In this document: positions 34,051 to 42,516 of the stretch, one piece after another
Position numbering within the stretch: position 1 is the stretch's first letter
Layout of the letters: each line of letters opens with the position of its first letter
Source of the DNA: CAKSXP01 sp964609305
GTDB lineage: Bacteria; Bacillota; Clostridia; Oscillospirales; Oscillospiraceae
DNA length: 58,059 bases
Assembly (NCBI GenBank): GCA_964609305.1
Contig: CAZSRK010000007.1
Coordinates: forward strand, 1 to 58,059
Reading direction: 5' to 3'
Position numbers and translations under genes: made by a program
Notes under the pieces: model-generated
Seen by the model: only the letters and a program-made list of their open reading frames with translations
Databases searched by the model: none
What the model was told of the DNA's origin: nothing

Positions 34051-34659
34051 TCACAGCTCGCAGAAAGCCCTGAGTATACTAAGGCCTACGCCTCCGCTCT
34101 TCTCCGGATGGAACTGACAGCCGTAAACGCCGCCCTTTCCGACGGCTGCGGTCAGCGACGCACCGTAATCGGTCGTTGCAAGCAGGCTGTCCTCACAGCC
34201 GACTGCGGCATAGGAGTGTACGAAATAGACGTACGCCCCCTCCGGGACGTAGCGGAAAAGAGGGCTTTCTCTCACAAAGTGCAGCGCGTTCCAGCCAATC
34301 TGCGGCACTTTCAGCTTCGGCCCCGTCATCGGCGCGATGGGCACGACGCTGCCCTCAAGCAGACCGAGGCCTTCGTGCTCGCCGTACTCATAGCTGCGCT
34401 GGAAGAGAAGCTGCATCCCGAGACACACACCGAGAAGCGGCTTCCCGTTGCTCACCTGACTTTTTATAAGCTCTGAAAGCCCGCTCTCGCGAAGCTTCTG
34501 CGCCGCATCGCCGAAAGCCCCGACGCCGGGTAAAAGCAGCCTGTCGGCTTTTTCGATCACCTGAGCACTGCCGGTCACGACGGCCTCGGTCCCGATGCGG
34601 GAAAAGGAGCTTTGCAGCGAAAATAGGTTGCCGACGCCATAGTCGATTATTGCCACCAT
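34051..34659 (-). CDS. hisH: Imidazole glycerol phosphate synthase subunit HisH
   Basis: The glutaminase subunit feeds ammonia to HisF. The 202-residue class I amidotransferase starts MVAIIDYGVGNLFSLQ, has LLPGVGAFGDA, the nucleophile cysteine in PLLGVCLGMQLLF, and the histidine-glutamate of the triad in YGCQFHPEKSG. The start at 34659 follows AAGGAGAG; the longer open frame upstream reads into hisB. Confidence 0.97.
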   Translation of the reverse strand: MVAIIDYGVGNLFSLQSSFSRIGTEAVVTGSAQVIEKADRLLLPGVGAFGDAAQKLRESGLSELIKSQVSNGKPLLGVCLGMQLLFQRSYEYGEHEGLGLLEGSVVPIAPMTGPKLKVPQIGWNALHFVRESPLFRYVPEGAYVYFVHSYAAVGCEDSLLATTDYGASLTAAVGKGGVYGCQFHPEKSGGVGLSILRAFCEL

Positions 34660-34672
34660 ACCGAATCTCTCC

Positions 34673-35263
34673 TTACAGACTGCCTTTGGTCGAGGGTACG
34701 GCACCGTCGAGGGAGGGGTCGACAGCGGCCGCCGTGCGCAGGGCGCGGGCCATGGCCTTGAAGGCACCCTCGATTATATGATGCGAATTTTCCCCGTCGA
34801 GCCGGCGCAGATGGACAGTGACCCCGGCGCAGCGCGCGAAGGCGGTCCAGAACTCCTGCACAAGCTCGGTATCGAAGGCGCCAACCTTTTCGGTCGGGAT
34901 ATCCAGTCCCCAGCGAAGCAGCCCCCGGCCGGAGATGTCCACAGCGGCGAGGATGAGAGCCTCGTCCATGGGCAGGATCACGCTGCCGTAGCGGGTTATG
35001 CCCCGCTTTTCGCCCAGCGCGGCGGCAAAAGCCTGGCCCAGGCAGATGCCGATATCCTCGACACTGTGGTGGTCGTCGATAAAGGTGTCGCCCTCGCACC
35101 TTAGGGAGAGACCGAAGCGGCTGTGGCCGGCAAACAGGATGAGCATGTGGTCAAGAAAGCCGACGCCGGTGGCGATATCGCCGCCGTCAGACGCGTCGTC
35201 GAGATTCAGGCGCAATGTTATATCTGTCTCCGCCGTGCGGCGGGATATCTGTGCACTCCTCAT
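34673..35263 (-). CDS. hisB: Imidazoleglycerol-phosphate dehydratase
   Basis: HisB removes water from imidazole glycerol phosphate. The 196-residue monofunctional protein has GVGFLDHMLILFAGH, the manganese-binding DDHHSVEDIGICLGQA, and ENSHHIIEGAFKAMARALR, the two metal-site repeats. No histidinol-phosphatase domain is fused. It overlaps hisC by four bases and lies 13 bases before hisH. Confidence 0.97.
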   Translation of the reverse strand: MRSAQISRRTAETDITLRLNLDDASDGGDIATGVGFLDHMLILFAGHSRFGLSLRCEGDTFIDDHHSVEDIGICLGQAFAAALGEKRGITRYGSVILPMDEALILAAVDISGRGLLRWGLDIPTEKVGAFDTELVQEFWTAFARCAGVTVHLRRLDGENSHHIIEGAFKAMARALRTAAAVDPSLDGAVPSTKGSL

Positions 35264-36330
35264 GCTTCAATCTCCTCCAGGATATTTTTTATCTCCGCGA
35301 GCATCTTTTGCATATCCTCGGGCAGCCCGATAGTTATGCGCAGATGGTCGGATATCCGCTGCTTGTCCCATCGGCGCACGAGAATGCCGCGCTCGCGCAG
35401 CTTCTCGTACAGCAACGCGCCGGAGACGCCGGGTTTTCGCGTAAAAATAAAGTTTGCGCAGCTCGGCAGGGTTTGGAATCCGAGCTTTGAAAGCGCCTGC
35501 GCAGTTTCCTCTCGCGTACGCATGATCTTTTCACAGTTTTGTCTGAAATACTCCGTATCGCGCACGGCTGCCGCACCAGCCAACAGGGACAGGCGGTTTA
35601 TGCAGTACGGGTTCGTCGAAAACTTTATCCTGTTCAGGTCCGCGATGAGCGCGGGGTCTGCAACGGCAAAACCCAGGCGCGCACCGGCAAGGGAGCGGGA
35701 TTTGGAAAAGGTCTGGACCACGATCAGGTTGTCATATTCCTGCGTCAGGGGAACGCAGCTTTCGTCGCCAAAGTCGACGTATGCCTCATCGATGAGCACG
35801 ATATCGCCGGGATTGTGCTCGACGATGCCGCGCACCTGCTCCCGCGAGAGGCACAGCCCCGTCGGCGCGTTGGGGTTTGCGATCACGACGGTGCGGCCCA
35901 AACCGTAATATGCCTCGGGATCTATCGAAAAATCCTCGCGCAGCGGAACCTTCAGGCAGTCCAGGCCATACAGCCGGCCGTAGACCTCGTAAAATCCGTA
36001 GCTGATATCCGGAAAGGCCGCGCCCTTCTCCGGCCCGCAGAAGGCCATGAAACTGAAATTGAGTATATCATCCGAGCCGTTGGCCGTATAAACACACTCC
36101 GTGCGTGTGCCGAGGCTCTCGGCGATGGCGCGCGTGAGCTCGCGCGTGTCGGGGTCGGAGTACAGGCGCAGATCCGAGACTTCGCGGCTGTTAATCGCCT
36201 CGATAACGCGCGGGGAAGGCGGATATGGAGATTCGTTCGTGTTTAGCTTTATGTACTTTCTATCCTGCGGCTGCTCGCCGGGGACATATGCCTCAAGCGA
36301 GGAAAAGCGGGGACTTAAAAATCTGCTCAT
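35260..36330 (-). CDS. hisC: Histidinol-phosphate aminotransferase
   Basis: This PLP enzyme converts imidazole acetol phosphate to histidinol phosphate. The 356-residue chain has KLNTNESPYPPSP near the start, ANPNAPTGLCLS, IDEAYVDFG, and the PLP lysine in VVQTFSKSRSLAGARLGFAV, followed by the conserved arginine near the C-terminus (DHLRITIGLPE). It is six bases after hisD. Class I/II aminotransferase length is normal. Confidence 0.95.
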   Translation of the reverse strand: MSRFLSPRFSSLEAYVPGEQPQDRKYIKLNTNESPYPPSPRVIEAINSREVSDLRLYSDPDTRELTRAIAESLGTRTECVYTANGSDDILNFSFMAFCGPEKGAAFPDISYGFYEVYGRLYGLDCLKVPLREDFSIDPEAYYGLGRTVVIANPNAPTGLCLSREQVRGIVEHNPGDIVLIDEAYVDFGDESCVPLTQEYDNLIVVQTFSKSRSLAGARLGFAVADPALIADLNRIKFSTNPYCINRLSLLAGAAAVRDTEYFRQNCEKIMRTREETAQALSKLGFQTLPSCANFIFTRKPGVSGALLYEKLRERGILVRRWDKQRISDHLRITIGLPEDMQKMLAEIKNILEEIEA

Positions 36331-36336
36331 GCTCTG

Positions 36337-37608
36337 TCACCTCTCAAACCTGACGGTAACGCTGCGGGCGTGGGCGTGAAGCCCTTCCTCCTCGGCAAAG
36401 CGCGCGATTTTACCGCTCACACGTTCGAGCGCCTCGGCGCTGTAACAGGTGTAGGACGAGCGCCGCACGAAATCGTCGACGGACAGCGGGCTTGAAAAGC
36501 GGGCTGTGCCGCCGGTCGGAAGAGTGTGGTTCGGACCGGCAAAGTAGTCGCCGAGCGCCTCGGGGCAGTATTTGCCAAGGAAGATGGAGCCGGCGCAATG
36601 GATCCTGTCCAGCAGCGGCATCGGGTCGTCGACGCAGACCTCTAGATGCTCGGGCGCTATCTCGTTTGCCGTGTCGATGCCCTGTTCCAGCGTGGGCGCG
36701 ACGATGATCTTGCCGTTGCCGTCGATGGATCGGCGCGCGATATCGGCCCGCGGCAGAAGCGGTATCTGCTTTTCCAGCTCGTCCCGCACGGCTATGGCCA
36801 GGTGTTCGCTGTCGGTTATGAGCACGGCGGAGGCGTTTGTGTCGTGCTCCGCCTGTGAAAGCATGTCGGCCGCGACAAAGCGGGGCTCCGCCGTGCCGTC
36901 GGCGAGAATGAGGATCTCGCTGGGCCCAGCGATCATGTCGATGGCGACCTGGCCGAAAACCTGACGCTTTGCCTCGGCGACAAAGACGTTGCCGGGACCG
37001 ACGATCTTGTCCACACGCGGTACGCTGCCAGCACCGTAAGCCAGCGCGGCCACCGCCTGGGCCCCGCCGATCTTGAAAATACGTGAGACCCCCGAAAGGC
37101 GGGCCGCAGCGAGGATGGCCGGCGGCACCTGACCGTTTTTGGTGGGCGTGGTCATGATGATCTCGCCCACGCCGGCGATAGCGGCAGGCAGGCAGTCCAT
37201 CAGCACCGTGCTGGGATAGGCCGCCGTGCCGCCGGGGACATAGATGCCTGCGCGCCTTAGCGGCATGACCTTCTGCCCAAGGATGATGCCAGGCTTTTCA
37301 AAACGGAAGCCCTCGCGCTTCTGGTGTTCATGAAACTGCGCGATGTTGTCGCGGGCCTCGGTAAGCACGGCCATGAATCCGGCGTCTACCGACTCGGCGC
37401 CCGCGTCCCACTCCTCTTTTGTTACCTCGATTTCGCCGGGCGTCCAGCCGTCGAAGCGCGCGGTATACTCGCGCAGGGCCTCGCCCCCGCGGGCGCGCAC
37501 GTCCGCGATTATCTCGGACACGGTCTGAGCCACGGCACCCGTGTCCTCCGGCGCACGCATGAAGATATCCTGCGGCGTCAGCTCTTCAAAGGGGATTATT
37601 CTTATCAT
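36337..37608 (-). CDS. hisD: Histidinol dehydrogenase
   Basis: HisD performs the last two oxidations, histidinol to histidine, with NAD and zinc. The 423-residue protein has RRAGIYVPGGTAAYPSTVLM, KIVGPGNVFVAEAKRQVFGQVAID, AGPSEILILAD, QAEHDTNASAVLIT and CVDDPMPLLDRIHCAGSIFLG, the standard run of motifs with the zinc ligands Q, H, D and H. It starts four bases inside the end of hisG. Confidence 0.97.
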   Translation of the reverse strand: MIRIIPFEELTPQDIFMRAPEDTGAVAQTVSEIIADVRARGGEALREYTARFDGWTPGEIEVTKEEWDAGAESVDAGFMAVLTEARDNIAQFHEHQKREGFRFEKPGIILGQKVMPLRRAGIYVPGGTAAYPSTVLMDCLPAAIAGVGEIIMTTPTKNGQVPPAILAAARLSGVSRIFKIGGAQAVAALAYGAGSVPRVDKIVGPGNVFVAEAKRQVFGQVAIDMIAGPSEILILADGTAEPRFVAADMLSQAEHDTNASAVLITDSEHLAIAVRDELEKQIPLLPRADIARRSIDGNGKIIVAPTLEQGIDTANEIAPEHLEVCVDDPMPLLDRIHCAGSIFLGKYCPEALGDYFAGPNHTLPTGGTARFSSPLSVDDFVRRSSYTCYSAEALERVSGKIARFAEEEGLHAHARSVTVRFER

Positions 37609-38246
37609 TTCTTCTCTGCCTCCAGCATCGCGGCTATCCGCGAGGAGAGCCCGGCGATGCGTTCGTTCTTGAATTTGTATCCCGCCCGGTTGGCGATCAG
37701 CCTTGCCGAGACGGGGACTATCGTCTCGTATACCTCAAGCCCGTTCTCTCTCAGCGTGGTGCCGGTCTCGACGATATCGACGATGACGTCGGAAAGACCG
37801 AGAAGCGGCGCTATTTCTATCGAACCGTTGAGCTTTATGATATCTATCTCCAGGCCGCGCGAGGCGAAGTAGTCTGAGGCGATGTTTGGGAACTTCGTTG
37901 CTATCCTGAGCGTGCGGTCGGCCGGCATCCTTTTGCCGGACGGGCCAGCCACGCACATGCTGCATTTGCCCATGCCTAGATCCAGCAGCTCGTATACGTC
38001 AGAGCGTTCCTCGAGCAGGATGTCTTTTCCGACGACGCCGATATCGGCCGCGCCGCGCTCGACATATATAGCCACGTCCGAGGGTTTTGCCCAGAAATAG
38101 CGCACGCGGTTGCCCGCGTTTTCAAAGATGAGCCGGCGGCCGGTCTCAAGTATCCCGGGACAGCCGCAGCCCAGCTTTTCAAATATCGCATAGGCCTTTT
38201 CGCCAAGCCTGCCCTTTGGCAGAGCGATGTTTATATAATCGTTCAT
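37605..38246 (-). CDS. hisG: ATP phosphoribosyltransferase, short form
   Basis: HisG joins ATP and PRPP in the first, feedback-controlled step. At 213 residues it is the short catalytic form without the regulatory ACT-like domain, which works with HisZ, encoded just upstream. Motifs include INIALPKGRLGEKA, DVAIYVERGAADIGVVGKD and VDIVETGTTLRENGLEV, the PRPP-binding loop. It overlaps hisZ by four bases. Confidence 0.96.
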   Translation of the reverse strand: MNDYINIALPKGRLGEKAYAIFEKLGCGCPGILETGRRLIFENAGNRVRYFWAKPSDVAIYVERGAADIGVVGKDILLEERSDVYELLDLGMGKCSMCVAGPSGKRMPADRTLRIATKFPNIASDYFASRGLEIDIIKLNGSIEIAPLLGLSDVIVDIVETGTTLRENGLEVYETIVPVSARLIANRAGYKFKNERIAGLSSRIAAMLEAEKK

Positions 38247-39346
38247 TCGTCCGCGTCCTCCGAGAAGATGATCGTCCTGCGGCAGCGGGGCATCTGCCCG
38301 CCGGATTTCTGCACGCGCACGCTGCCGTATTCACGGCGAAGCTGCGCGGCCTTCCGTGCGACGAGCATGGGGTCGTCATCGTCATTGTAAAGCAAGAGGG
38401 CCTCCGCGTCAAATCCGTTCTCGCCGGTCAGGAATCGTTCGATAAGCCCGAGGTACACGGCAAAGCCCACCGCACCCTCGTCCAGACCAAAGCGGGGCAG
38501 CAGTCTGTCGTAGCGTCCGCCGGAGAGCACGCCCGCCGGCGCGCCCTCGATAAATCCCTGGAAGATGACGCCGTTGTAGTAGTTCATGTCGCTGGCGATG
38601 GAAAAGTCGAGCCTGACGGTGTCCCCGCCGCCCATGGCCCGCACGAGAGCGAACACCCTTCTCAGCTCGTTGAGAGCCGCATGCGTGGCGTCGTTGACGT
38701 CCAGTGTGAGGGCCTGGGCGAAGGCCGTTTCAAACGGGCCATATATCGCGCAGAGCGCGGCGAGCCTTTCCGACATCTCCGGCCGGACGCCGTTTTCAGC
38801 GCACAGCGCGGCTAACTCGTGCGCGCTCTTGTGGGAAATGAGCTCCAGCGCCATCGCGCGAGGTCGGGCGGAAAGGCCCGATTCGTCCAAAAGGCCGAGC
38901 ATAAGGCCCATGTGCGACACGTCGAGGACACTGCCGCTGGAGAGAAGCTTTAAGCTGCTCTCGGCCAGAAAGATGACCTCCGCCGTTGTAAAGGCGTCCT
39001 TTGGGCCTATACACTCGAGTCCGACCTGCATTATCTCGCGAAATTCCCGTCCGCCGGCGTCCGGCCGGTAGACGTTTTCGTTGTAATACACCTTCTCCGT
39101 CTGGCCCTTCCGCGCGTTTTTGACGATGGAGAGCGTGATGTCCGGCTTGAGCGCCATGAGCCTTCCCGACAGGTCGGTAAAGGTGAGTATGCTCCCGACC
39201 CGCAGAAACGAGCGGTTTCCAGCGTAGAAGTCATATTCCTCAAACTTGCTCATACGGTATTTTGTATAGCCGTGGCTCTCGTAAAGCGAACGCAGCGCGA
39301 GCACGGCCTCCTCATCGCGGGGAAGCGCAAGATTTTTTATGTCCAT
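38243..39346 (-). CDS. hisZ: ATP phosphoribosyltransferase regulatory subunit HisZ
   Basis: HisZ is a catalytically inactive histidyl-tRNA synthetase relative that forms a complex with short HisG and confers histidine feedback. The 367-residue chain keeps class II synthetase-like segments (MALKPDITLSIVKNA, FREIMQVGLECIG, GGRYDRLLPRFG) but lacks an anticodon domain. The start is the ATG at 39346 with AAAGGAG upstream; the frame is open to 39424, but that part overlaps the promoter. It is first in the operon. Confidence 0.92.
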   Translation of the reverse strand: MDIKNLALPRDEEAVLALRSLYESHGYTKYRMSKFEEYDFYAGNRSFLRVGSILTFTDLSGRLMALKPDITLSIVKNARKGQTEKVYYNENVYRPDAGGREFREIMQVGLECIGPKDAFTTAEVIFLAESSLKLLSSGSVLDVSHMGLMLGLLDESGLSARPRAMALELISHKSAHELAALCAENGVRPEMSERLAALCAIYGPFETAFAQALTLDVNDATHAALNELRRVFALVRAMGGGDTVRLDFSIASDMNYYNGVIFQGFIEGAPAGVLSGGRYDRLLPRFGLDEGAVGFAVYLGLIERFLTGENGFDAEALLLYNDDDDPMLVARKAAQLRREYGSVRVQKSGGQMPRCRRTIIFSEDADE

Positions 39347-39395
39347 AAGGGTATTCTCCTTTGCTTTACGCATGTGCCGTCTGCGGCACAGAGTT

Positions 39396-39424
39396 ATAAT
39401 AAAGCTTATATCGTCTTTAGTCAA
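39396..39424 (-). promoter_or_regulatory. Promoter of the histidine operon
   Basis: On the minus strand TTGACT (39424-39419), a 17-base spacer and TATTAT (39401-39396). A small hairpin, GTGCCG-CAGA-CGGCAC (39389-39374), lies at or just after the predicted start. No T-box or his-leader peptide is apparent in the ~45-base leader. Confidence 0.75.
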
Positions 39425-39544
39425 GTAGCAAGCTAAAGTTCATGCAAATACACAAAAGCCTTCCGCCCGGCGCGGCCCGTGCGCGTAAAAAAGACAAAAA
39501 CCATTGATTTACAATCGAAAAATGATGATTTGTTCACAATTATG

Positions 39545-39553
39545 TGTTATAAT
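39545..39553 (+). promoter_or_regulatory. Possible extended -10 promoter of the dehydratase/activase pair
   Basis: TGTTATAAT (TGn followed by TATAAT at 39548-39553) is an extended -10 box 33 bases before the gene. No good -35 box is seen. Confidence 0.5.
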
Positions 39554-39585
39554 TCAAGAACTTTGAAACTTTTGAAGGGAAACCT

Positions 39586-42504
39586 ATGATAAGAATTGGA
39601 CTTGACGTCGGCTCGACCACGCTCAAATGCGTCGTGCTCGACAGTGACAACCAGATAATATACAAGAAATATGAGCGACATTACTCCCGGATATCCGAAA
39701 AGACCGCGCAGCAGCTGCTTGAGATACGTGAAAAGTTCCCGAATCTCAAAAACTGCTCGCTTTGTGTGTCCGGCTCGGCGGGTATGGGTTTTGCGCAGAG
39801 GGCGTCTCTCCCCTTTTATCAGGAGGCGTATGCGACCCGCGCGGCGATAAACCGCTTCCTGCCCGGAACCGACGTGGTCATCGAGCTCGGCGGCGAGGAT
39901 GCCAAGATACTCTTCCTGTCCGGCGCGATGGAGGTGCGCATGAACGGCTCCTGCGCCGGCGGTACAGGTGCGTTCATCGACCAGATGGCGACGCTTCTGG
40001 ACATCACGCCATCCGAGATGGATACGCTGGCCGCGGACTATGGCAAGATATATTCCATCGCCTCGCGCTGCGGTGTTTTCGCAAAGAGCGATATCCAACC
40101 TCTGCTCAACCAGGGCGCACGGCGGGAGGACATTGCCCAGAGCATCTTTGCCGCAGTCGTGAACCAGACGATAGCCGGGCTCGCGCAGGGCCGCGAGATA
40201 ACCGGCAGGGTCGTCTATCTCGGCGGGCCGCTGACATTCCTGAGCCAGCTACGCGCGGCTTTCGACAGTGCGCTCGGACTTGAGGGATACTGCCCCGAGG
40301 ACTCCCTGTTTTATGTTGCCAGCGGCGCCGCGCTGCTTTCGGAGGGGGAGAGCGTCGACCTTGACAGGACTATCGAGGAGATAAGCGCGTTTTCCGGTAC
40401 CGGGGATTTCAAAAGCAGCCGTCCCCTCTTTTCGGACATGCAGGAGTACGAGGCCTTCAGGGCCCGGCACAGCCTGGACATAAATCCCGAGAACAGGCCC
40501 CTTACCGAGTCAAAGCGGGCGTACATAGGCATCGACGCCGGATCGACGACAGTCAAAGCGGTCGTGCTCAACGAGGACGAGGAGCCGGTATTCACAAAAT
40601 ACATGCCAAACAGCGGCAATCCCGTCCCGCTCGTGAAGGGCTTTCTTGAGGAGATATACGAAAAATTCCCTGATATCGAGATAGTCTCCTCCGCTTCGAC
40701 GGGCTATGGCGAGGAGATTATCAAAAACGCCTTTCACATCGATATGGGCGTTGTCGAGACAATCGCCCATTTTACCGCCGCGAGGAAATATGACCCCGAG
40801 GTCGATTTCATAATCGACATCGGCGGTCAGGACATAAAATGCTTCCGCATCAGAAACGGCGCGATAGACAACATCTTCCTCAATGAGGCCTGTTCCTCCG
40901 GCTGCGGCTCGTTTTTGCAGACTTTTGCCGGTGCGCTCGGCTATTCGATAGAGGAATTTGCAGAAAAGGGCATCTTCGCCGACAGGCCCGTCGACCTGGG
41001 CTCCCGTTGCACGGTGTTCATGAACTCCTCGGTCAAGCAGGCGCAGAAAGACGGCGCAAGCATCGAAAACATCTCTGCCGGACTGTCCGTCAGCGTGGTC
41101 AAAAACGCGCTTTACAAGGTCATCCGCGTGGCCGACGCCGCCTCCCTTGGCGAGCACATTGTGGTGCAGGGAGGCACGTTCCTCAACGATGCGGTCCTGC
41201 GTGCGTTCGAGCTTGAGACCGGCAGGAACGTCACTCGTCCCGCCATTGCGGGGCTCATGGGCGCTTTCGGCGCCGCTCTCTGGGCGAAGAAAAACGCGCC
41301 CGAGCACAGCAGCATCATCAGCGCCGAAAGGCTCAAGACCTTTAAGCACGAGGTCAGGGCGGTCACCTGCAAGGGCTGCTCCAACCACTGCCGCCTGACG
41401 GTCAACACCTTCGACGACGGCGGCCGGTTCATCGGCGGCAACCGATGCGAAAAGCCTCTGGCCCTGGGCAGCTCCGGGGAGAAATTCAACCTCTTCGACT
41501 ATAAGAAGCAGCTTCTTGACTCCTATGCCGACTGCGATGGGGAAAAGGGCGTCATCGGCCTGCCAATGGGCCTTAACATGTTTGAGCTGCTGCCTTTCTG
41601 GCACACGTTTTTCAAGACCCTTGGCTTTGGCGTGCGCCGCTCGCCCGAGTCAAACAGGCAGCTTTATCTCTATGGACAGAAGACGATACCCTCGGACACC
41701 GTGTGCTACCCCGCAAAGCTCATGCACGGGCATATCGAGGCGCTCATCGACGCGGGGGTCGACGCGATCTTCTACCCCTGCATGACCTATAACCTCGACG
41801 AGGGCAAGGGAGACAACCACTATAACTGTCCCGTCGTGGCCTACTACCCGGAGGTCATCGGCGCCAATGTGCCAAGGCTTCGCGAGACCAGGTACATATA
41901 CGACTATCTCGGTATACACCGGGTGAAGGATTTCAAAAAGAAGCTGTGCGCGATACTCAACCGCGAATTCGGCGGCTTTACACAGGGCGAGGTTTCCGCG
42001 GCCGTGGACGCGGCCTTCGCCGAGTACCGCGCCTATATGTCCCGGCTGCACGACAAGGGAAAGGAATATCTCGGCATCGCGGAAAGCCGCGGCCTTCCCG
42101 TGATTGTGCTCTGCGGCAGGCCATACCACCTCGATCCCGAGGTCAACCACGGCATAGACAAGCTCGTTACCGACTGCGGCGCCGTGCTCATAACCGAGGA
42201 CTCCGTTGCGCCGGAGATGGAGCCTGTCAAAACCACGGTCCTTGACCAGTGGACCTATCACTCACGGCTTTACGCCGCGGCAAAATTTGTCGCCGAGAGC
42301 AAAAACCCCGATCTGAACCTTGTCCAGCTTGTGTCCTTCGGCTGCGGCGTGGACGCCATAACCACGGATGAGGTGCGCTCGATACTCGAGGCCGGGGATA
42401 AGATATACACACAGATAAAAATCGATGAGATAACCAATCTCGGCGCCGTCAAAATACGGCTGCGCAGCCTGTTTGCAGCGGTGTCGGAAAAGAAGAACGG
42501 GTAG
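39586..42504 (+). CDS. 2-hydroxyacyl-CoA dehydratase activase-like protein (two ATPase domains plus DUF2229)
   Basis: This 972-residue protein belongs to the BcrAD/BadFG/HgdC ATPase group, which drives low-potential electrons into dehydratases or related enzymes. Two ASKHA ATPase domains follow each other, about 1-265 (IGLDVGSTTLKCVV) and 305-570 (YIGIDAGSTTVKAVV). Each keeps cysteines for a bridging iron-sulfur cluster: C123 and C162 in the first, C436/C440 and C475 in the second. A cysteine motif, CKGCSNHCRL, precedes a DUF2229 domain (about 650-870; GLPMGLNMFELLPFWHTFF). Homologues are often one chain of ~1,400 residues that also includes the dehydratase part; here that part is the next gene. 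The substrate is unknown. Confidence 0.88.
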   Translation: MIRIGLDVGSTTLKCVVLDSDNQIIYKKYERHYSRISEKTAQQLLEIREKFPNLKNCSLCVSGSAGMGFAQRASLPFYQEAYATRAAINRFLPGTDVVIELGGEDAKILFLSGAMEVRMNGSCAGGTGAFIDQMATLLDITPSEMDTLAADYGKIYSIASRCGVFAKSDIQPLLNQGARREDIAQSIFAAVVNQTIAGLAQGREITGRVVYLGGPLTFLSQLRAAFDSALGLEGYCPEDSLFYVASGAALLSEGESVDLDRTIEEISAFSGTGDFKSSRPLFSDMQEYEAFRARHSLDINPENRPLTESKRAYIGIDAGSTTVKAVVLNEDEEPVFTKYMPNSGNPVPLVKGFLEEIYEKFPDIEIVSSASTGYGEEIIKNAFHIDMGVVETIAHFTAARKYDPEVDFIIDIGGQDIKCFRIRNGAIDNIFLNEACSSGCGSFLQTFAGALGYSIEEFAEKGIFADRPVDLGSRCTVFMNSSVKQAQKDGASIENISAGLSVSVVKNALYKVIRVADAASLGEHIVVQGGTFLNDAVLRAFELETGRNVTRPAIAGLMGAFGAALWAKKNAPEHSSIISAERLKTFKHEVRAVTCKGCSNHCRLTVNTFDDGGRFIGGNRCEKPLALGSSGEKFNLFDYKKQLLDSYADCDGEKGVIGLPMGLNMFELLPFWHTFFKTLGFGVRRSPESNRQLYLYGQKTIPSDTVCYPAKLMHGHIEALIDAGVDAIFYPCMTYNLDEGKGDNHYNCPVVAYYPEVIGANVPRLRETRYIYDYLGIHRVKDFKKKLCAILNREFGGFTQGEVSAAVDAAFAEYRAYMSRLHDKGKEYLGIAESRGLPVIVLCGRPYHLDPEVNHGIDKLVTDCGAVLITEDSVAPEMEPVKTTVLDQWTYHSRLYAAAKFVAESKNPDLNLVQLVSFGCGVDAITTDEVRSILEAGDKIYTQIKIDEITNLGAVKIRLRSLFAAVSEKKNG

Positions 42505-42516
42505 GGTTGAAAGATT

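Noticed and set aside
39347..39430. Histidine attenuator peptide or T-box in the his leader
   Set aside because: The leader is too short and has no run of His codons; only a small hairpin is present.
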